Shown here one piece after another: positions 1-12,621 of a stretch of DNA of 64,000 bases. Numbering within the stretch: the stretch's first letter is position 1; each line of letters starts with the position of its first letter. The position numbers and the translations under genes were made by a program. The stretch is from contig JAINUG010000021.1 of NCBI GenBank assembly GCA_029706075.1, positions 2,119,318 to 2,183,317 of the forward strand. The letters run 5' to 3'. The DNA comes from Aldrovandia affinis. Lineage: Eukaryota > Chordata > Actinopteri > Notacanthiformes > Halosauridae. The notes below the pieces were generated by a model. That model saw only the letters and a program-made list of their open reading frames with translations, was not told where the DNA came from and did not search any database.

Positions 1-363
1 TCCAAGATGCAGAAACGCTGCCATGACCCCTGCTTTGAAAGGTAGTGGGAAAGGACCCTTCCGGAGTAGTAACCTGATGTGTTCTGAGAATTCTTGTTAA
101 GTTCCAACTGCTGACTGGGTGCTTAGCAGTCCTAAGTGACTTTTGATGAGATCAAATGTCCGTTAATACCAAGCTGTGTGACGTGCATGGAGCATTTCAC
201 GAATGTGATTGGCACTGGCAAAACGAGTTGCATGTGGAGACTTTGAACTACAGTCTTTTTTTAACCAAAATTTTAAAAACCAAAATGTCTTCTGAAACTG
301 CACGGTGGTGAGCCAAGTCGCCTCACAAAGAATTAATTAATTAGTTTGCATGTTCTTTGTCAT
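1..363. other. Unannotated stretch, no gene seen
   Basis: I see no domain, splice pattern or repeat end that I can support here. The sequence is AT-rich with a short ATTAATTA-type run near 332-343. Short open frames in it look like chance. Confidence 0.5.
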
Positions 364-531
364 GTCTTCTGTTTCTTCACCATTTGTTCTGCCAGTTAAG
401 TGAATATGCCCATATTTTGTACCAAAACATTGACCAGGATAGACAATGGATGGATGGATGGATGGATGTCTTCTGTCTCACCATTTGTTCTCCAGTTAAG
501 TATATGCCCATATTTTGTACCAAAACATTGA
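364..531. repeat. Direct duplication flanking a GGAT microsatellite
   Basis: A segment of about 66-70 bp occurs twice in direct orientation, at 364-433 and 468-531. Both copies run from GTCTTCTGT through CACCATTTGTTCT and CCAGTTAAGT to CCAAAACATTGA, with a few small indels. Between them lies a GGAT tetranucleotide array (about 446-467). This pattern fits slippage or unequal exchange around the microsatellite. The second copy ends just before the target duplication of the adjacent LTR. Confidence 0.85.
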
Positions 532-539
532 GATGTTGA

Positions 540-1478
540 TGTTATGTTCTGCTTTGTCTGTTCGGTTTGTTTTTGTACTTTGTTTATTTTTCATTCATCA
601 TTCTCGTTTCAGTCATGTTCTGTTCCCTGTCTGTCATCGTTCCTGTTTGTTTCGAGATCCACTCCTTGTCTTTTGTCATGCACTTCGGGGAAATTCTAGT
701 TTTCGTTTTTTCCGTCTTAGTTTCTTATCTCGTTTTACTTCCTTCTTTCTTTCTATAACACTTTGTATATATTAGTTAGATGTATATAGTACTAACCTAC
801 TAAACTACTAACATTAGGGATTTAGATTAAGTTACTAACATTACTAATTACTAATTATCTCACGCTTCTATCTATCGCTATCATTCTCTCTCTCATTGTC
901 CTATCCCTGTACGCTTCTCACGTTTCGCTTCATTTGCACGCAGTTTCTCTACTTGCGTTCCTCCCCTTCGAACTGTGCACGTGTCTGCCTGCTCTTCCAG
1001 GTCGTATATTGTCTATGTGTCTGTGTGATTCCCAGTCCGTGTCTTTTGTTTCCCCTCGTTATTGTATTAGCGAATCCCATCATTTTCACTTCCTGCCCTT
1101 CTCTCCTCCCAGTCACACCTGATTCCTATTGTGTTTCCCTTCCCTGCTTGTATATAAGTTCCGTGTTTATGTTCTATCCTTGTCAGAACGTTGATCTTCA
1201 TTCCCTGTGCCGATTGATTGTAAACCAGAGTCTGTAGCATTTTCCAGAGACACCCCTTCTGTTTTCACTTCGCATTTGCCTGCCGATTCTGTTTGTTTGC
1301 CTTTTCTGACTTCTTGGTTTTGACTTTTGGATTGGATTGTTTGGATTGTTTGTAGAAGACTACTCTTTGGATTTTGATTTTGTACCTTCGCTACTCTGAC
1401 TTCTGGTTTTGACCCCTGCCTGAATTAAACGTCCCTTTTTGCCTGATCCTGGTCTGGGTCCTTATCCCGTACCTCACA
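540..1478 (+). mobile_element. Solo LTR of an LTR retrotransposon
   Basis: The segment starts TGTTATGTTCTG and ends CCTCACA, the TG...CA ends expected of a retroviral-type LTR, and is flanked by the identical 5-bp target duplication GTTGA (535-539 and 1479-1483). Inside are a TATA box (TATATAAG, 1151-1158) and an ATTAAA polyadenylation signal (1424-1429) in the order expected for U3-R-U5. U3 would be about 540-1180. No gag or pol lies beside it, so it is probably a solo LTR left by recombination between the two LTRs. The 939-bp length and 5-bp duplication fit Gypsy-type or ERV elements; the family is not identified. Confidence 0.82.
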
Positions 1479-1570
1479 GTTGAGCAGGATAACCCCATAT
1501 CTTTGGGTAATATAATGCTATTAAAGTTACATTTCTTGTTCCTATGGTACTCTCCATTTTGTCAACTTCT

Positions 1571-1710
1571 TGATTGATAAAACAAGGGGCAGTGAATAGC
1601 GTGGTGACTTTTTTGATGTTGGCCACCATGACTGGTTAACTGAGTAGAAACACAATGTGCTGTGGGAAATAAGAGTGAAGAGTGTGTGTAATCCACAAGG
1701 GAATGGTGGG
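1571..1710. repeat. Dispersed repeat, copy A
   Basis: This stretch shares a clear but diverged sequence with 38361-38490. Common landmarks in order are GGGCAGTGAATAGC, a run ending CCACCATGA.TGG, GGAAAT, GAGTGTGTG and ACAAGGGAA. The ends were not found and no coding potential is visible, so the class is unknown. A non-autonomous DNA transposon is one possibility. Confidence 0.6.
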
Positions 1711-4700
1711 AACAATGGGCAGTTTGCTTGCTATTGAAAAGGGATTATGCTTTGGATTTCTACAAGGCAATATTCCATGTAGGTCTATTGTGGGAAACTG
1801 TACTGTAGTGAGGGATGTAGTGTTGGTCTCTGCCATTAGGGAGTGTAGAAATTGTAAGATATTTTCAACAATTTATATGAATGGTGTTGTAATGTGAACT
1901 GTGGCATTGCAATACTGCAATATTACCAGGTGAAAATATTTTGCCAACTTGTCATATGTGTACTATGTCACATGTGTACTATGATCCACATTTTATAAGA
2001 TAAGGCTCCTGAGTATTTAAAATGTAAATGAATGTATTGCCAGCAGGCATAACCATCATACAAGACATATTAATTTAACTTTCTAGGTTATTCCTGGAGT
2101 GCATGGTTTCAGTGCCATTTTTTAAATATCCAGGTGCTAGACTTGGGAATTACCTGCTTACAAGCTGATATACAAGGATATCTTTAAAAACTCAACCAAT
2201 ATAACATTGTACCCTTGGGACCCAAGATACCCTTGAAGTCAGTCAACACAAAATTGTATAGTATTCATTGTATTTGTTATAAATAATTCTTTAAAATATA
2301 TATATTTTTAACACTATCCTTAGTGTTTTAATTCAATATATTAATCATTTATATATTTTTCACAGGAACACAATGTAAATATGTGTCATAATTTAATGAA
2401 TTGTCAATTATTATGCTATCTTCAGCATTATTTTGTAGGTTTATAATACAGTCATATATAACATATCGGAATTGATCTGATTAAATCCAGCCCAAATTAT
2501 AGTCTACTGTGTCATTTGCTTTCATGAAACTAAAACTAGAAATAAAGATAATATTCTCGATGAATATGTTTGGTAACATTTTGTCCTGTAACTTTCTCCA
2601 AGCAGAGACTCCAATGGAAACGAGTAGGTCTCTCTTTAAACTAGATCAATGTGCTTGCTCTGAACACTCAACCCCTTGAGGATAATACTATAAGTGCAAA
2701 ATGACATTTCTCAGTTCAAGGCTTTTATTTTAACACGTTTTTCTCGGAGCACCTTTTTTTGCAATATCCAGACGTTTCTACCTTGTCCTAAATACAGCAG
2801 TTAGGGGTTTAACTTAGTCTATCGTATGTATTGTACATACAGCAGAGTGACACTGCACACTTCCAAGCACAAATGTACAAGCACCTGTCATGCAAAGCTT
2901 TAAGTGAGTAAGAGTGCGTAACAGTATACCTGTAAATATGTCTGTTCATGACCTGAAAAAACCGAAGACATTTCAGCACACTTTATTCTGAATTATTAAT
3001 GCTGTGGAATAAACCAAGACGGTATTTCGAGAGAAGCAATTAAATATTAATAAATTATTTCATAACAAATTAACTGTTGGAAATGCACATGTCTGTTTAC
3101 TGAGGGCCCTCTTGAAGCAATTAAAGAGTTTTTCCATTAACTCTGGATTGCTTTGGTATTGATGCTGATTAAGAGACAAAATGGTTATTATATCCCATGT
3201 ATATTCTATTATGCTGAGCATTTTAAAAGCATTGTTGCTTGAACTGAGTCTGTTGAAAGCAATCTATCGCTGAACCACCGTAATCCCCAGCCTGTTAATA
3301 GGTATGCCTCCATATTACCTAAGATTTGGTTGGTTGGTTTGAATCAGCACAATATAATTGTTTCATCTTAGGCACGCACATTTGCTCTGGAAAGATGATG
3401 GCCACATGTAGGAGTATTGACATTGGAGGTCGAGAAAAACACTGGAGATTAACCCCAAATGTCCCTATTCATATCAGCTGAGAGCATCTGGCTGTTTGTA
3501 CTCATTGTTTGAGCTTTCCTGCTTGCGTGTCCAGTGTACTGACAGACACACCAGCTGTTACAGGAGATCAGAGACATGGCAGGGAGATGAAAATAAAAAG
3601 TGCAGCAGATGGATACATTGTGACTTAGCGTGCGTGCTCAAATTCACATTTACACGATGGATGAATGGTCCTACTTTGGAGAGAAAGCCTTGGGAATTGC
3701 GTTGCCTAATTATTCATGTCTTTAAAACAGAAAATAAATATTCCCTGGCAAATGTGTTCCCAACAAAATGAATAATGCTCCCAAAAAGGCAGTTATTTAA
3801 ACAAGTGAACATATCCATGTGTTTCATCAACAGTAAAGAACGGCAGTGCATCATGCTATAAGTGGGAGATACTAAGGAGATGCAGTGCTTTGTTCAAAGA
3901 TGTGAAAATCCCCATTTTGAAAAGCGGAGAGCCACTTGAACCCAGGGACTGTTTCATTTTCTGTGTGCGGCTGTTTGCTTTTTTACTCTTCTTTCATCAT
4001 TCGGTGCCAGACAGTGGCTCATGTTAATTGCGTGCATTTGAATGCCTCTCCATTATTTCAGTACTCTGAAGAGAAAATTAGAAAGTCAATATCCACAGAA
4101 GTCAATGAGTAAAAAGGGCCTGAGGGGTGACGGTGGAATAGATATGCTAGGTTTCCTAACACTTTCATTTGGGATTGTCGCCTTGTTACCAAGCAACAAG
4201 GGCACCTTATCCTGAGCTGTTAGCAGCTGTCCTGGTTTCAGAATTGACAAACAGGAGCAGGATGAATCCAGATTTGGATTACATAATTCACAATCCAAGC
4301 CTATATTCTGTGGATGTTTTATTTATATTTGTAACTTACATCTCTGTATCGCTACCCTGCATTTGTGATTATTTAGCTTTTACAGCCTTGCTAAATTGCA
4401 ACTACACATGGCTCTCCTGTGTTGGCTTTATTGATTTTGCATTGAAAGATTAATACTCTAATGGACTATTAGTGCAAAAGTACCTTTACTGAGTCTGCAC
4501 TTGTTCAAGATTAGGTCTAGAAAATAATCAGACCTATAATTAGTTGTTGTTTGAGATATTTAAATTATTCAAATATTCTGTTTGTAAAGCTTCCTTTGCA
4601 GTGGTTGGACCCGGTGCTTTTGTTGTTATGTCAGCATAACAACATTTGCTGAATAATTGCTGACATTGTTTATACACATAATAATCTCATGGTATTATTA

Positions 4701-6956
4701 AAACAAATGCAGTGCATATTATCTCAAGCCATTTGATGATTACACATAAGTGATATATAGGTAAAATATACTATATATATATATATATCATGCATATCAC
4801 ATATTCTACCTATTAACTTATTAACATATTTGCATGAAATATACAGTTCTGCTGTAGTTCTAGCTACCATGGAGCTTAAGATGGTATCCTGCTTGCTGCA
4901 CGGACACAGTGCATGCCCATCTCCAGCTCCAGCTCAATTAAAAATATTTTTTCCCCTCCAGTTCCTTATTAACAAAGTTTACTGAGAGGCTGAGGTGATG
5001 TTCCAAAAAGCCCCCTCTTATCAGTCATCTTCAGATTGGGTTATCACACTTTGATCTCGACTGTTCCTCTGCCTTTGTGTCTATCATCTCTCTCAGAATG
5101 CAGAATGCACAAAGTTATTGTACCTCAGATTTTAGCCATTGTCTGCTCCAAAACAAATTAAACTACGTTTCATCATCCAGAAGTGGACTATTTTAAACTG
5201 TGGCTTAGATATTACATTTGCAAAAGCAGACAAATTCTGGAACAGCAAGAGTTTACACTTTAAACAAGATGAAGCCAAAAACTGAACACAAATCACTCAG
5301 AGAGATGATGTAATCCAGTGCTGTATTTAGATGCAATTGTACCTCTCCCATGTGGGTTTCATACGCTTGTTTAAATAATACTCTGACCAGCTGAACCACC
5401 CCCCCCCCCTCACTCGGTGGAGAGTTAGTATCTATTAGTACATCGGTGTGCACTGGCTGCCACATTCTGCTTTTGACTCAAACCAAACTGTACAATATAG
5501 GCCATTTAGTGTTTGCCTCAGTAGGTCTATTACAAAAATATGGCACAGGCAGCATCAGCATACAGATCTACAGGCTCTGGTCAAAGGTTGAATTCAAAAC
5601 GTGCAACCTCCTGTAAAGATTCTGGCTATATGACCTGTTGAATGACCCTGGAAGGCAGGAAAACTGGGATTAATGATGTGTATGCTAGATAACTGCACCG
5701 GTGCACTAATTACAGTATCCAGCATACATCATTAATTAATGCTGCATTTACACTACCCATATTCAGCAAAAACTTAATGTGGCTGGGGTTTTTGCATAAA
5801 TAAAATCACCTCCAGGTGCACCTCGGTCTGTTCTGTGACTAGTCCTTTCCTGGTCACCTTCTGCCATGACATACAACATGGCCAAAAGCTGAGGAAAGCA
5901 TGTTAATTGTGACATTGTTGAATGGGTGTTTTTATTATGGCACATGACTCCCATACATAAACAGTGCAGCCAATGTAGGTCTTTGCATTTTGTTATATTG
6001 CATTATTGTAAGATAAACTACAGCACAGGAACACAATTATTATGATACATGTAATTGTTCCAAAGCCAAATAGTAAGGAATGATGCTGGGACTGTATAGT
6101 GCCCTTTAAGAACAAATTAAATTTGCATTGGCAGAGGTGCCAGTCTATGCAGCTATCCTGCTGAGGGATCTACGGACAGGGAACTGAGCCAGAGACACGT
6201 GTCACAGTCTAACACTGAGCAGTGACTGTGCACATTCACAGGGTTTAGGGAAACATTTCAGTAGACTATTGATGTCGTCAATTATGTAGAAACCCTTTAT
6301 TTCCGCATACAAGCGGATTTAAACACACTTCAAATGAATGTATTGATGAACTACACTTAGATGCTAATTACTGTGCAGTTTATGTAATTGCTGGCAAATT
6401 AACTAAAATTCGAAAAGACTTGGAATATGACAGTAGTCAATGCAGACAAAACACCCGTAAGCAAAATTATGTTGACAAACAGTAGCACATTAACTTCATC
6501 TACTTTATTTTCCATTCTTCCTTTGTTTAGAAGCTAGCTTACATGTTGACACATTTTTTTAATTAAATCCATGCACAAAAACATTTTTGAAATTCAGTTT
6601 GAATGAGGTTCAGGTTATATGTGATGCTTCAAGAAACAAAACACAAATTATAATTTTGAATGGCTCTATGTCAACATGACACGAGGCCTGGAAAACTTGA
6701 ATGTGGCCTATGAAAACACATCATAAGCCCTCACCTCATTCGATAAGACTTAAAGAACTATGAAAACCCAGAGCCATTGAAAACGTTTTTCATATTGTTT
6801 CAAATGTCAGAGAGAAACATACTGATACACACACTAATGATAATTATATATTCAGCTTTAATAGAGATGAATCATTTGAACATATAATTATGTTAACTTC
6901 ATAACAATGAATGAGCTTCAGTATGTTGACTTCACGCTTCAATTGAGTGTGTAATT

Positions 6957-6991
<35 letters not shown>

Positions 6992-9521
6992 CATACTGTA
7001 CATAGATAAATGAAATAGAGTACTTCATCATGAGTTAATATGCATGTATGTTTAATCATTCATAATGCAATGAATAACTACTTGAGATATTCAAATAATT
7101 ACATTTCAAAATCAAGGTTTTACAACTTTACAACTTATAAATGGTATTAACTAGCTATACAACTTCCTATGAATAAGCTAGTGTTAAATATAACTTGATA
7201 GCTTAAAAACACAAATGAGGGTTAAACAAAAGTGCATGGAATTAATTTATAGTGTTCACATTAGATTCTCAAAAATATTCTGTTTACAGGAGTTATGTAG
7301 GAGTTAAAAATGTATTTATACTATTTTCCCCATACACTCTGCTCTCCCAATTCATCAGTGTGACACTTCCATGCTGTGCACTCCTGTATGTTCTCTGTCG
7401 TTCCAACATTGAAGATTTCTTATGCACTGGTGGCGTGACTGTGGAGTGCTTGTCTAAAGATGTGTCAGACAAATTATGTTGGAATTCCTTACTCCCAGTC
7501 AAAGGAAATATAAATATACTGAAAGGTTTCACCAATTAAAGATATTGTGTGCACCGCCCATGCCTGGTGCATGGCATATCTGCATGCAGATGCTTCACAT
7601 GTCAAAAAGCGACTTATTCCCGGTCATAAAATTAAATGCAAAGCCTGCATCCAAGGAAACATTTATTAGGATAGGGTATGAAAAATGTATTGACCAATAA
7701 AACGTCTTCAATGATTACCTTCCTGAAAAGGTCAAGGAGACAGACAGCAAATGAGAGGCATTGAAGGGAACACAATGCAGTGCAATACCAAAATGGAGGC
7801 AAATATTGAATATGGGCAGAGGGAGACTTTAAACGATCATTAAGGCTTAACAGCATGGAAAAGTCTCCCTCTGGTGTGAGATAGAAACACCTTGAGACAT
7901 CTTGAGAACAGGGCTTGTGTTTGTGGCCTGTATTATTTATAATTTAATGTAAAACCTCCACTGGCTCCCGGCTTTGTTTCTGCATGGATTTTATTTTGCA
8001 CACTGGGAGGCAATTAAGGTCTGGATGAATAACATCATTTGCTGGATAATAGAGTGAATGCTGATTATAAAAGTGCCCATTTGGAGCTCCAAACGCTGCA
8101 TACAATGTGTGGCCCTCTGCCTCTGTAATCAGAAATATTAAAGCAATTCCAATGCTGCCAAACAGTAGGGTATTATATAATGGTAGACAGTGTGCCTTTA
8201 CATTGTTTATTCATGACATCTTTTCTGAATCTTATTTTAAAATGGTAAGGAGAAAATAGCCACATTCCCATTTGTTTCAAAGTGGTGAAATATAATAGGA
8301 TGGTGGAAATATGCAAAACCTTCAGCTGCCTCTTCAAGTGCAATGTGACATGTACAGTAGCTAACTTTTTGCAGACATTGGACTTTTTACTGGTACCTCT
8401 ATCACACTGTATTGACAGACAAAATCTGCATCAAGTGACAATCAATTCAGACAAAACGGCAGCCGCGTAAAGGAGACCTTGTTTGACTTACACATGGTGG
8501 CCTCCTAGTGCTCCCTTTCAAGTGGTGTCATTCCTAGACCGATCGTGGTTGGGAGCTGAACCACATCCATGGGTTTTGGATGCGATACGATTGATCCTAG
8601 CCTCAATAACCATTTGCACAACCTTCAGTTTCTGCATGGGGGAAGGGTGGGCTCTCTTGGGGAGTGATAACTCACTGTGCAGAGTAGTCTCCTTCCCCAC
8701 TCATCCATCTTTCTCCCTCTTCACTGTCACTACGCTTGACTCTGTGAAACCTGTGCCACTGTCGATATGAGCTGGAATCAGACCCCCTGCATTTAGTACT
8801 ATGATAGTGGAGCATCTGTTTACTTCGGTAGCAGCTCAGGAAGGTGTCAACACAATCTGACACCACACTCCTGTTAGGGCTCCAAGTGAGGAAATGGCCA
8901 GGTGTCTTGCCTATATATATATATATTTCTTATTATGGAAAGGAGCAGGAGATTCTGGTCCAAGCCCCATTCTTTGGTAAACAGTCCTTCACATGAGTAA
9001 AGATAATTGTGACAATTTCTTCTATCTCTTTGTATGTGCACGGTGCTTACCTGTGTGCATTAGCTTTTCTAGTTTTTTGGGGGGAACGATAGGTCCCAGA
9101 GACATACAAACAGCAGCCACATGGGATCTGTCCTAGCACCTCTCCCTGCAGCAAGGCTGTATGTTAATTCAGGGTAATGGGAAATCAGATGAAGATCGGA
9201 TGACATCCCCCAGAGTATCATATTAGTGGAGGACTTGATCTAATTCCGATTTTGCAAAGAATGACATGGAGATGCTTTTTCACTGTACAGCCTTTTCGCT
9301 AAAGTGTATTGACTGACCGGTTAATGGGTATTCATTTTCATGCGGGATCATGAGGTTTCATTACCCTAATGACATCTGAAAATTCAAAAAATATTCTCTC
9401 TTGTTTGAAAGCAATACTTCAAATATTACCTGAGTAGCATTAGCATTCCCCAGATATTTTCGCATACTCAATTATTAATTTTAACCCTCTGGAATCTTCT
9501 TGCTCTTCTTATGTGTTACTA
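1711..9521. other. Long stretch without recognisable genes
   Basis: This 7.8-kb stretch is mostly AT-rich unique-looking sequence. It holds microsatellites: (TA)n at 4772-4788, a C run at 5399-5409, (AC)n(AT)n at 6956-6991 and (TA)n at 8911-8926. All open frames are under 100 codons and lack domain-like composition or flanking splice sites. Segments such as 7930-8150 and 3440-3760 have a complexity like conserved non-coding elements, but that can only be tested by comparison with other fish. Confidence 0.5.
6956..6991. repeat. (AC)n(AT)n microsatellite
   Basis: An AC dinucleotide run passes directly into an AT run, a common compound microsatellite in fish DNA. Confidence 0.95.
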
Positions 9522-10612
9522 GTAAATGAGCGGTACAAAGTGTAATGACAGTGGGTGCTGCAAGAAAGGTGTGATTCCTTAGTAAATGGAGCAATTAACA
9601 TCCCATCCTGCCATCATATATAAAAATGCTGAGCAGGCCCAGTTGCCCATCATTTTGGCTACCATAGGTGGAAGAATAGATCTCAGTGGCTTTGAAAGAG
9701 GGGTGATTGTTGGAGCACATTTGGCATCAACTTGCTGATGTTTCAGAAGGAACAGTGATGTTGGCATGGAAGTCTGAGGTAAATATATCATCAACTAGGA
9801 GAAATTGTGGTTCAAGATTCAAGGCAAAACAGGTGAGCAACGCTAAATCAGTTGTCTGCAAATATCAATCTAGGGTGTGACCAGGCAGTTTCATCAAGAA
9901 CATTCTGGTGAAAACTTTACAGAGAGGAATACTATGGTCAGGTTGCAGTGCATAAACCTGTCATTGCACCAAAAAATGAGTAAAGTTGTGCAAAGAACAC
10001 AGGCAGTGGTCTATTGAGCAGTGGAAGAAAGTTACATGGTCAGATGAGTCATCCTTCACTCTGTTCTCAACAAGAGGATGAGTTCTGTTTGGAGCATGCC
10101 AAAAGAGTGCTTGTTTCCCACCGTGAAGGGTTCTGTTGGCTCTGTTATAGTGCAAGGTGCATTTTCTTGCCATGGTTTAGGTTCTCTCAATCACTTAGAG
10201 GGCAAGGTAAAAGTTAATAAATACAAAGCCAGTCTGAGCCATCCTAAGGTAAAGCATTTCTATCCTGATGGGGGTGGTCTCTTGCAGGAAGAAAATGTCC
10301 CCATCCACATGGCAGAAGTGGTCAATGAATGGTTTGATGAGCATAACATGACGAAACCATATGCCATAGCCATCTCAGCCACCAGATCTCAACCCAATTG
10401 AACACTTATGGGAGATTCTGGAGTGGCGCCTGAGTAGCGTTTTCCACTACCATGAACAAAACACCAAATAATGGAATTTCTCATGGAATAATGGTGGTGC
10501 ATCCCTCCAATAGACCAAGGTGCATTGAACCTGTTCTGGTGGCTCGTGGTGGCCCAACACCCTATTACAACCCTTTATATTGATGTTTCCATTATTTTGG
10601 TATTTACCTGTA
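9522..10612 (+). mobile_element. Decayed Tc1/mariner transposon (family 1)
   Basis: This is a Tc1-like DNA transposon on the plus strand. Transposase traces include TGGTCAGATGAGTC (10035-10048, the WSDES motif around the second catalytic acid), a run matching the HPK.KHFYPDG region (about 10240-10270) and PDLNPIEHLWEILEW (10386-10430, just before the usual third catalytic residue). The frame is broken many times, so it is inactive. The 3' terminal inverted repeat is visible (TTTCCATTATTTTGGTATTT then ACCTGTA, ending at a TA, 10611-10612), while the 5' repeat is lost or unrecognisable. The same family occurs at 22751-27476 and 62781-62825. It cut and pasted into TA sites; no host role is implied. 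Confidence 0.88.
10014..10430 (+). pseudogene. Tc1-like transposase relic, DDE region
   Basis: The catalytic part of the Tc1 transposase, which cuts DNA through a DDE/DDD triad, is spread over two plus-strand frames. The WSDE motif lies at about 10035-10048. A second frame covers the central sheet (a run resembling GSVGSVIVQGAFSCHG at about 10126-10180). PDLNPIE is at 10386-10406. Frame changes and stops between these blocks exclude a functional enzyme. Family assignment is secure from motif order; the exact subfamily is not. Confidence 0.8.
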
Positions 10613-12305
10613 TATATAATGCATATAGCGACTCCATTTCTATATAATGTATGTATACATGTATACATTTATGTATACTTTTCCATCAAACCACGCTGGG
10701 TCACAAATATATCTTACAACCATTATTGCATTGAAATTAGAGTGCATTGCATTACTGGAAATGGGAAAATGTATATCTGCATTCGGAAATAACTGTCCTA
10801 CAGGCTTATATAAGGTGTAAGCAATTTTTCAAATATCATTATATTCTGTCTGCTGAACACTATACTGAATGCATATGTCCACCTAGTAGCTCTATTTCCA
10901 TTCATTATTTAATATACAGTATATATTGAGAAGTCAGTTTTCATAGTAAAGAGCCTTGGGCCACTCACATTGCTCTGTATATTGAGCATTTAAAATAAGT
11001 GAAATACCACATACTAGACAAAATAATTGATATTGCGTTATTTTCAGATGTTTATTTACATATCCAAGACTAAAGAGAAGTCTCTAGACAAGTGTGCAAA
11101 AGGGAACTGTCCCAGTTTCAAACAGAGGCATGTGCTTCTTTGTTGGTTGAAACTGTGCATTGTTTTTAAAGCATAATACAACAGAAAAATACAGAAGCAC
11201 ATGTTATTTTCACATACACACACACACACTTGCACACACGCGCGCACACATACACACACACACGCACACACATATTTAAAGGTGATGCCCTCCTATGTTC
11301 TTGTTCTTGCTCTTTTGAATTTTCATTGAAAATCATTTGCATATGTTTTCTCTGATTTTACATTTTATAAAATAGCTGCCATTTTTATGCTATAGAAGGC
11401 CAAATTCAGGCTGCTTCCCCTTGTATCACATTGTAGAATTCTGTTGTTAAAACAAAACAAAAAAACACCTGGATCATCTGGTTTACAGACAGATGTGCTG
11501 AAGGACTTCTTAATCCTTAGAATACAACACTTAAAGCCCCTTGAATTAGCCATTGTACCAGCAATGTTTTTTGATGGCGCTCCCCTTTACTAAGCTTACA
11601 TTGTTAAGTCCTTCACCACCTCCACCCTTGTTTTACCATAGTTAGTTGTAATTGGGTTTAAAGCTGGTATTTATATCATATTTGGTCATGTTTCTTACCA
11701 ACTATCAATTTCCTGAAATCTATTCAGATATTGGTCATATAATTTGGCTGCCATGGTAGCTAGCAAATTCAGAAAGGAAAAAAATAATACTGTTCAGACA
11801 CAGAGCACCCAAAATTAAAGTAAGTGGGCCAGCACTTTAAAGAAAAGCTTTGATATTTTGCAGCAGACTGCAATGTTAGGTTCTCCTGTTCATCCTGTAA
11901 ATCCAGCAGACTTGCTAACAAGCTATTGAGCTTTTGTAGGTTCAGATGAGCGTAGGTGTCCAAGTATCTACAATGATACTTACAAATGCACTTATTTTTT
12001 AGCAAACAAACCAGTATTACTGATTTAATGGCCTGTTGCCTTTCTCTACTGAAAAACAGATCCAACTTGGACCCACCTGAGGTATTACCCACATGACCTT
12101 GGATCACCAGACAATAGAACCTATGAGACTACCTGGAATGGAATGTACAAGCATGTTGCTCAGAACATATCACAGTGTTCCACTTGTGATATGGGTAGCT
12201 TCTCTGGCAAACATACATTTCATGATTGATTGAAATGATGGTACACTAATTGTACAGAGTGTACACTAATTGATTTATTACTGGCTGAAATACAACACTA
12301 AAACA
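10613..12305. other. Gene-free stretch with a CA-rich microsatellite
   Basis: The only structured part is an imperfect (CA)n/(CG) array at 11211-11273. The rest is AT-rich sequence without a recognisable domain. Short reverse-strand open frames, including one of 112 codons at 11769-12107, show no family features. Confidence 0.5.
11211..11273. repeat. (CA)n microsatellite
   Basis: An imperfect CA array with interspersed CG dinucleotides. Cysteine- and valine-rich translations across it are artefacts of the repeat. Confidence 0.95.
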
Positions 12306-12313
12306 CTGTATAG

Positions 12314-12613
12314 CAGTGGTTCCTTTTCTGAGCCCAGAACCCCCTCAAAGATCATTTTCTGTGACCCACTCTTATAATGGACTTCAAATATGGATTTAAA
12401 ATGTTTTTGATATATGACTAAACAATTAAATGTACAGTGCATGTAACTAGTGTAGTTTAATATGACTGCTGTGAATGTCAACAGAAGGTCTATGATGTAT
12501 GCTATGATATACACAAAGTTATTATTATTACCTTTGTCATAGCTATCCCATGACCACCTCAGCCCCTCTAATGTCCCACCAATGGGTCCTGACCCACAGT
12601 TTGGGAACCACTG
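12314..12613. mobile_element. hAT non-autonomous element (MITE), old copy
   Basis: A 300-bp element begins CAGTGGTTCC and ends GGAACCACTG, perfect 10-bp terminal inverted repeats. The sequence next to the 3' end (GGGTCCTGACCCACAGTTTG) is typical of hAT-Charlie-like MITEs. The flanking octamers CTGTATAG (12306-12313) and GTTTAGAG (12614-12621) match at five of eight positions and fit the nTnTAnAn preference of hAT insertion, so the duplication has probably decayed. There is no transposase. Confidence 0.75.
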
Positions 12614-12621
12614 GTTTAGAG

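Noticed and set aside
896..1237. 113-codon plus-strand frame
   Set aside because: It lies in the U3/R part of the solo LTR and is Cys/Leu/Pro-rich because of the CT-rich sequence.
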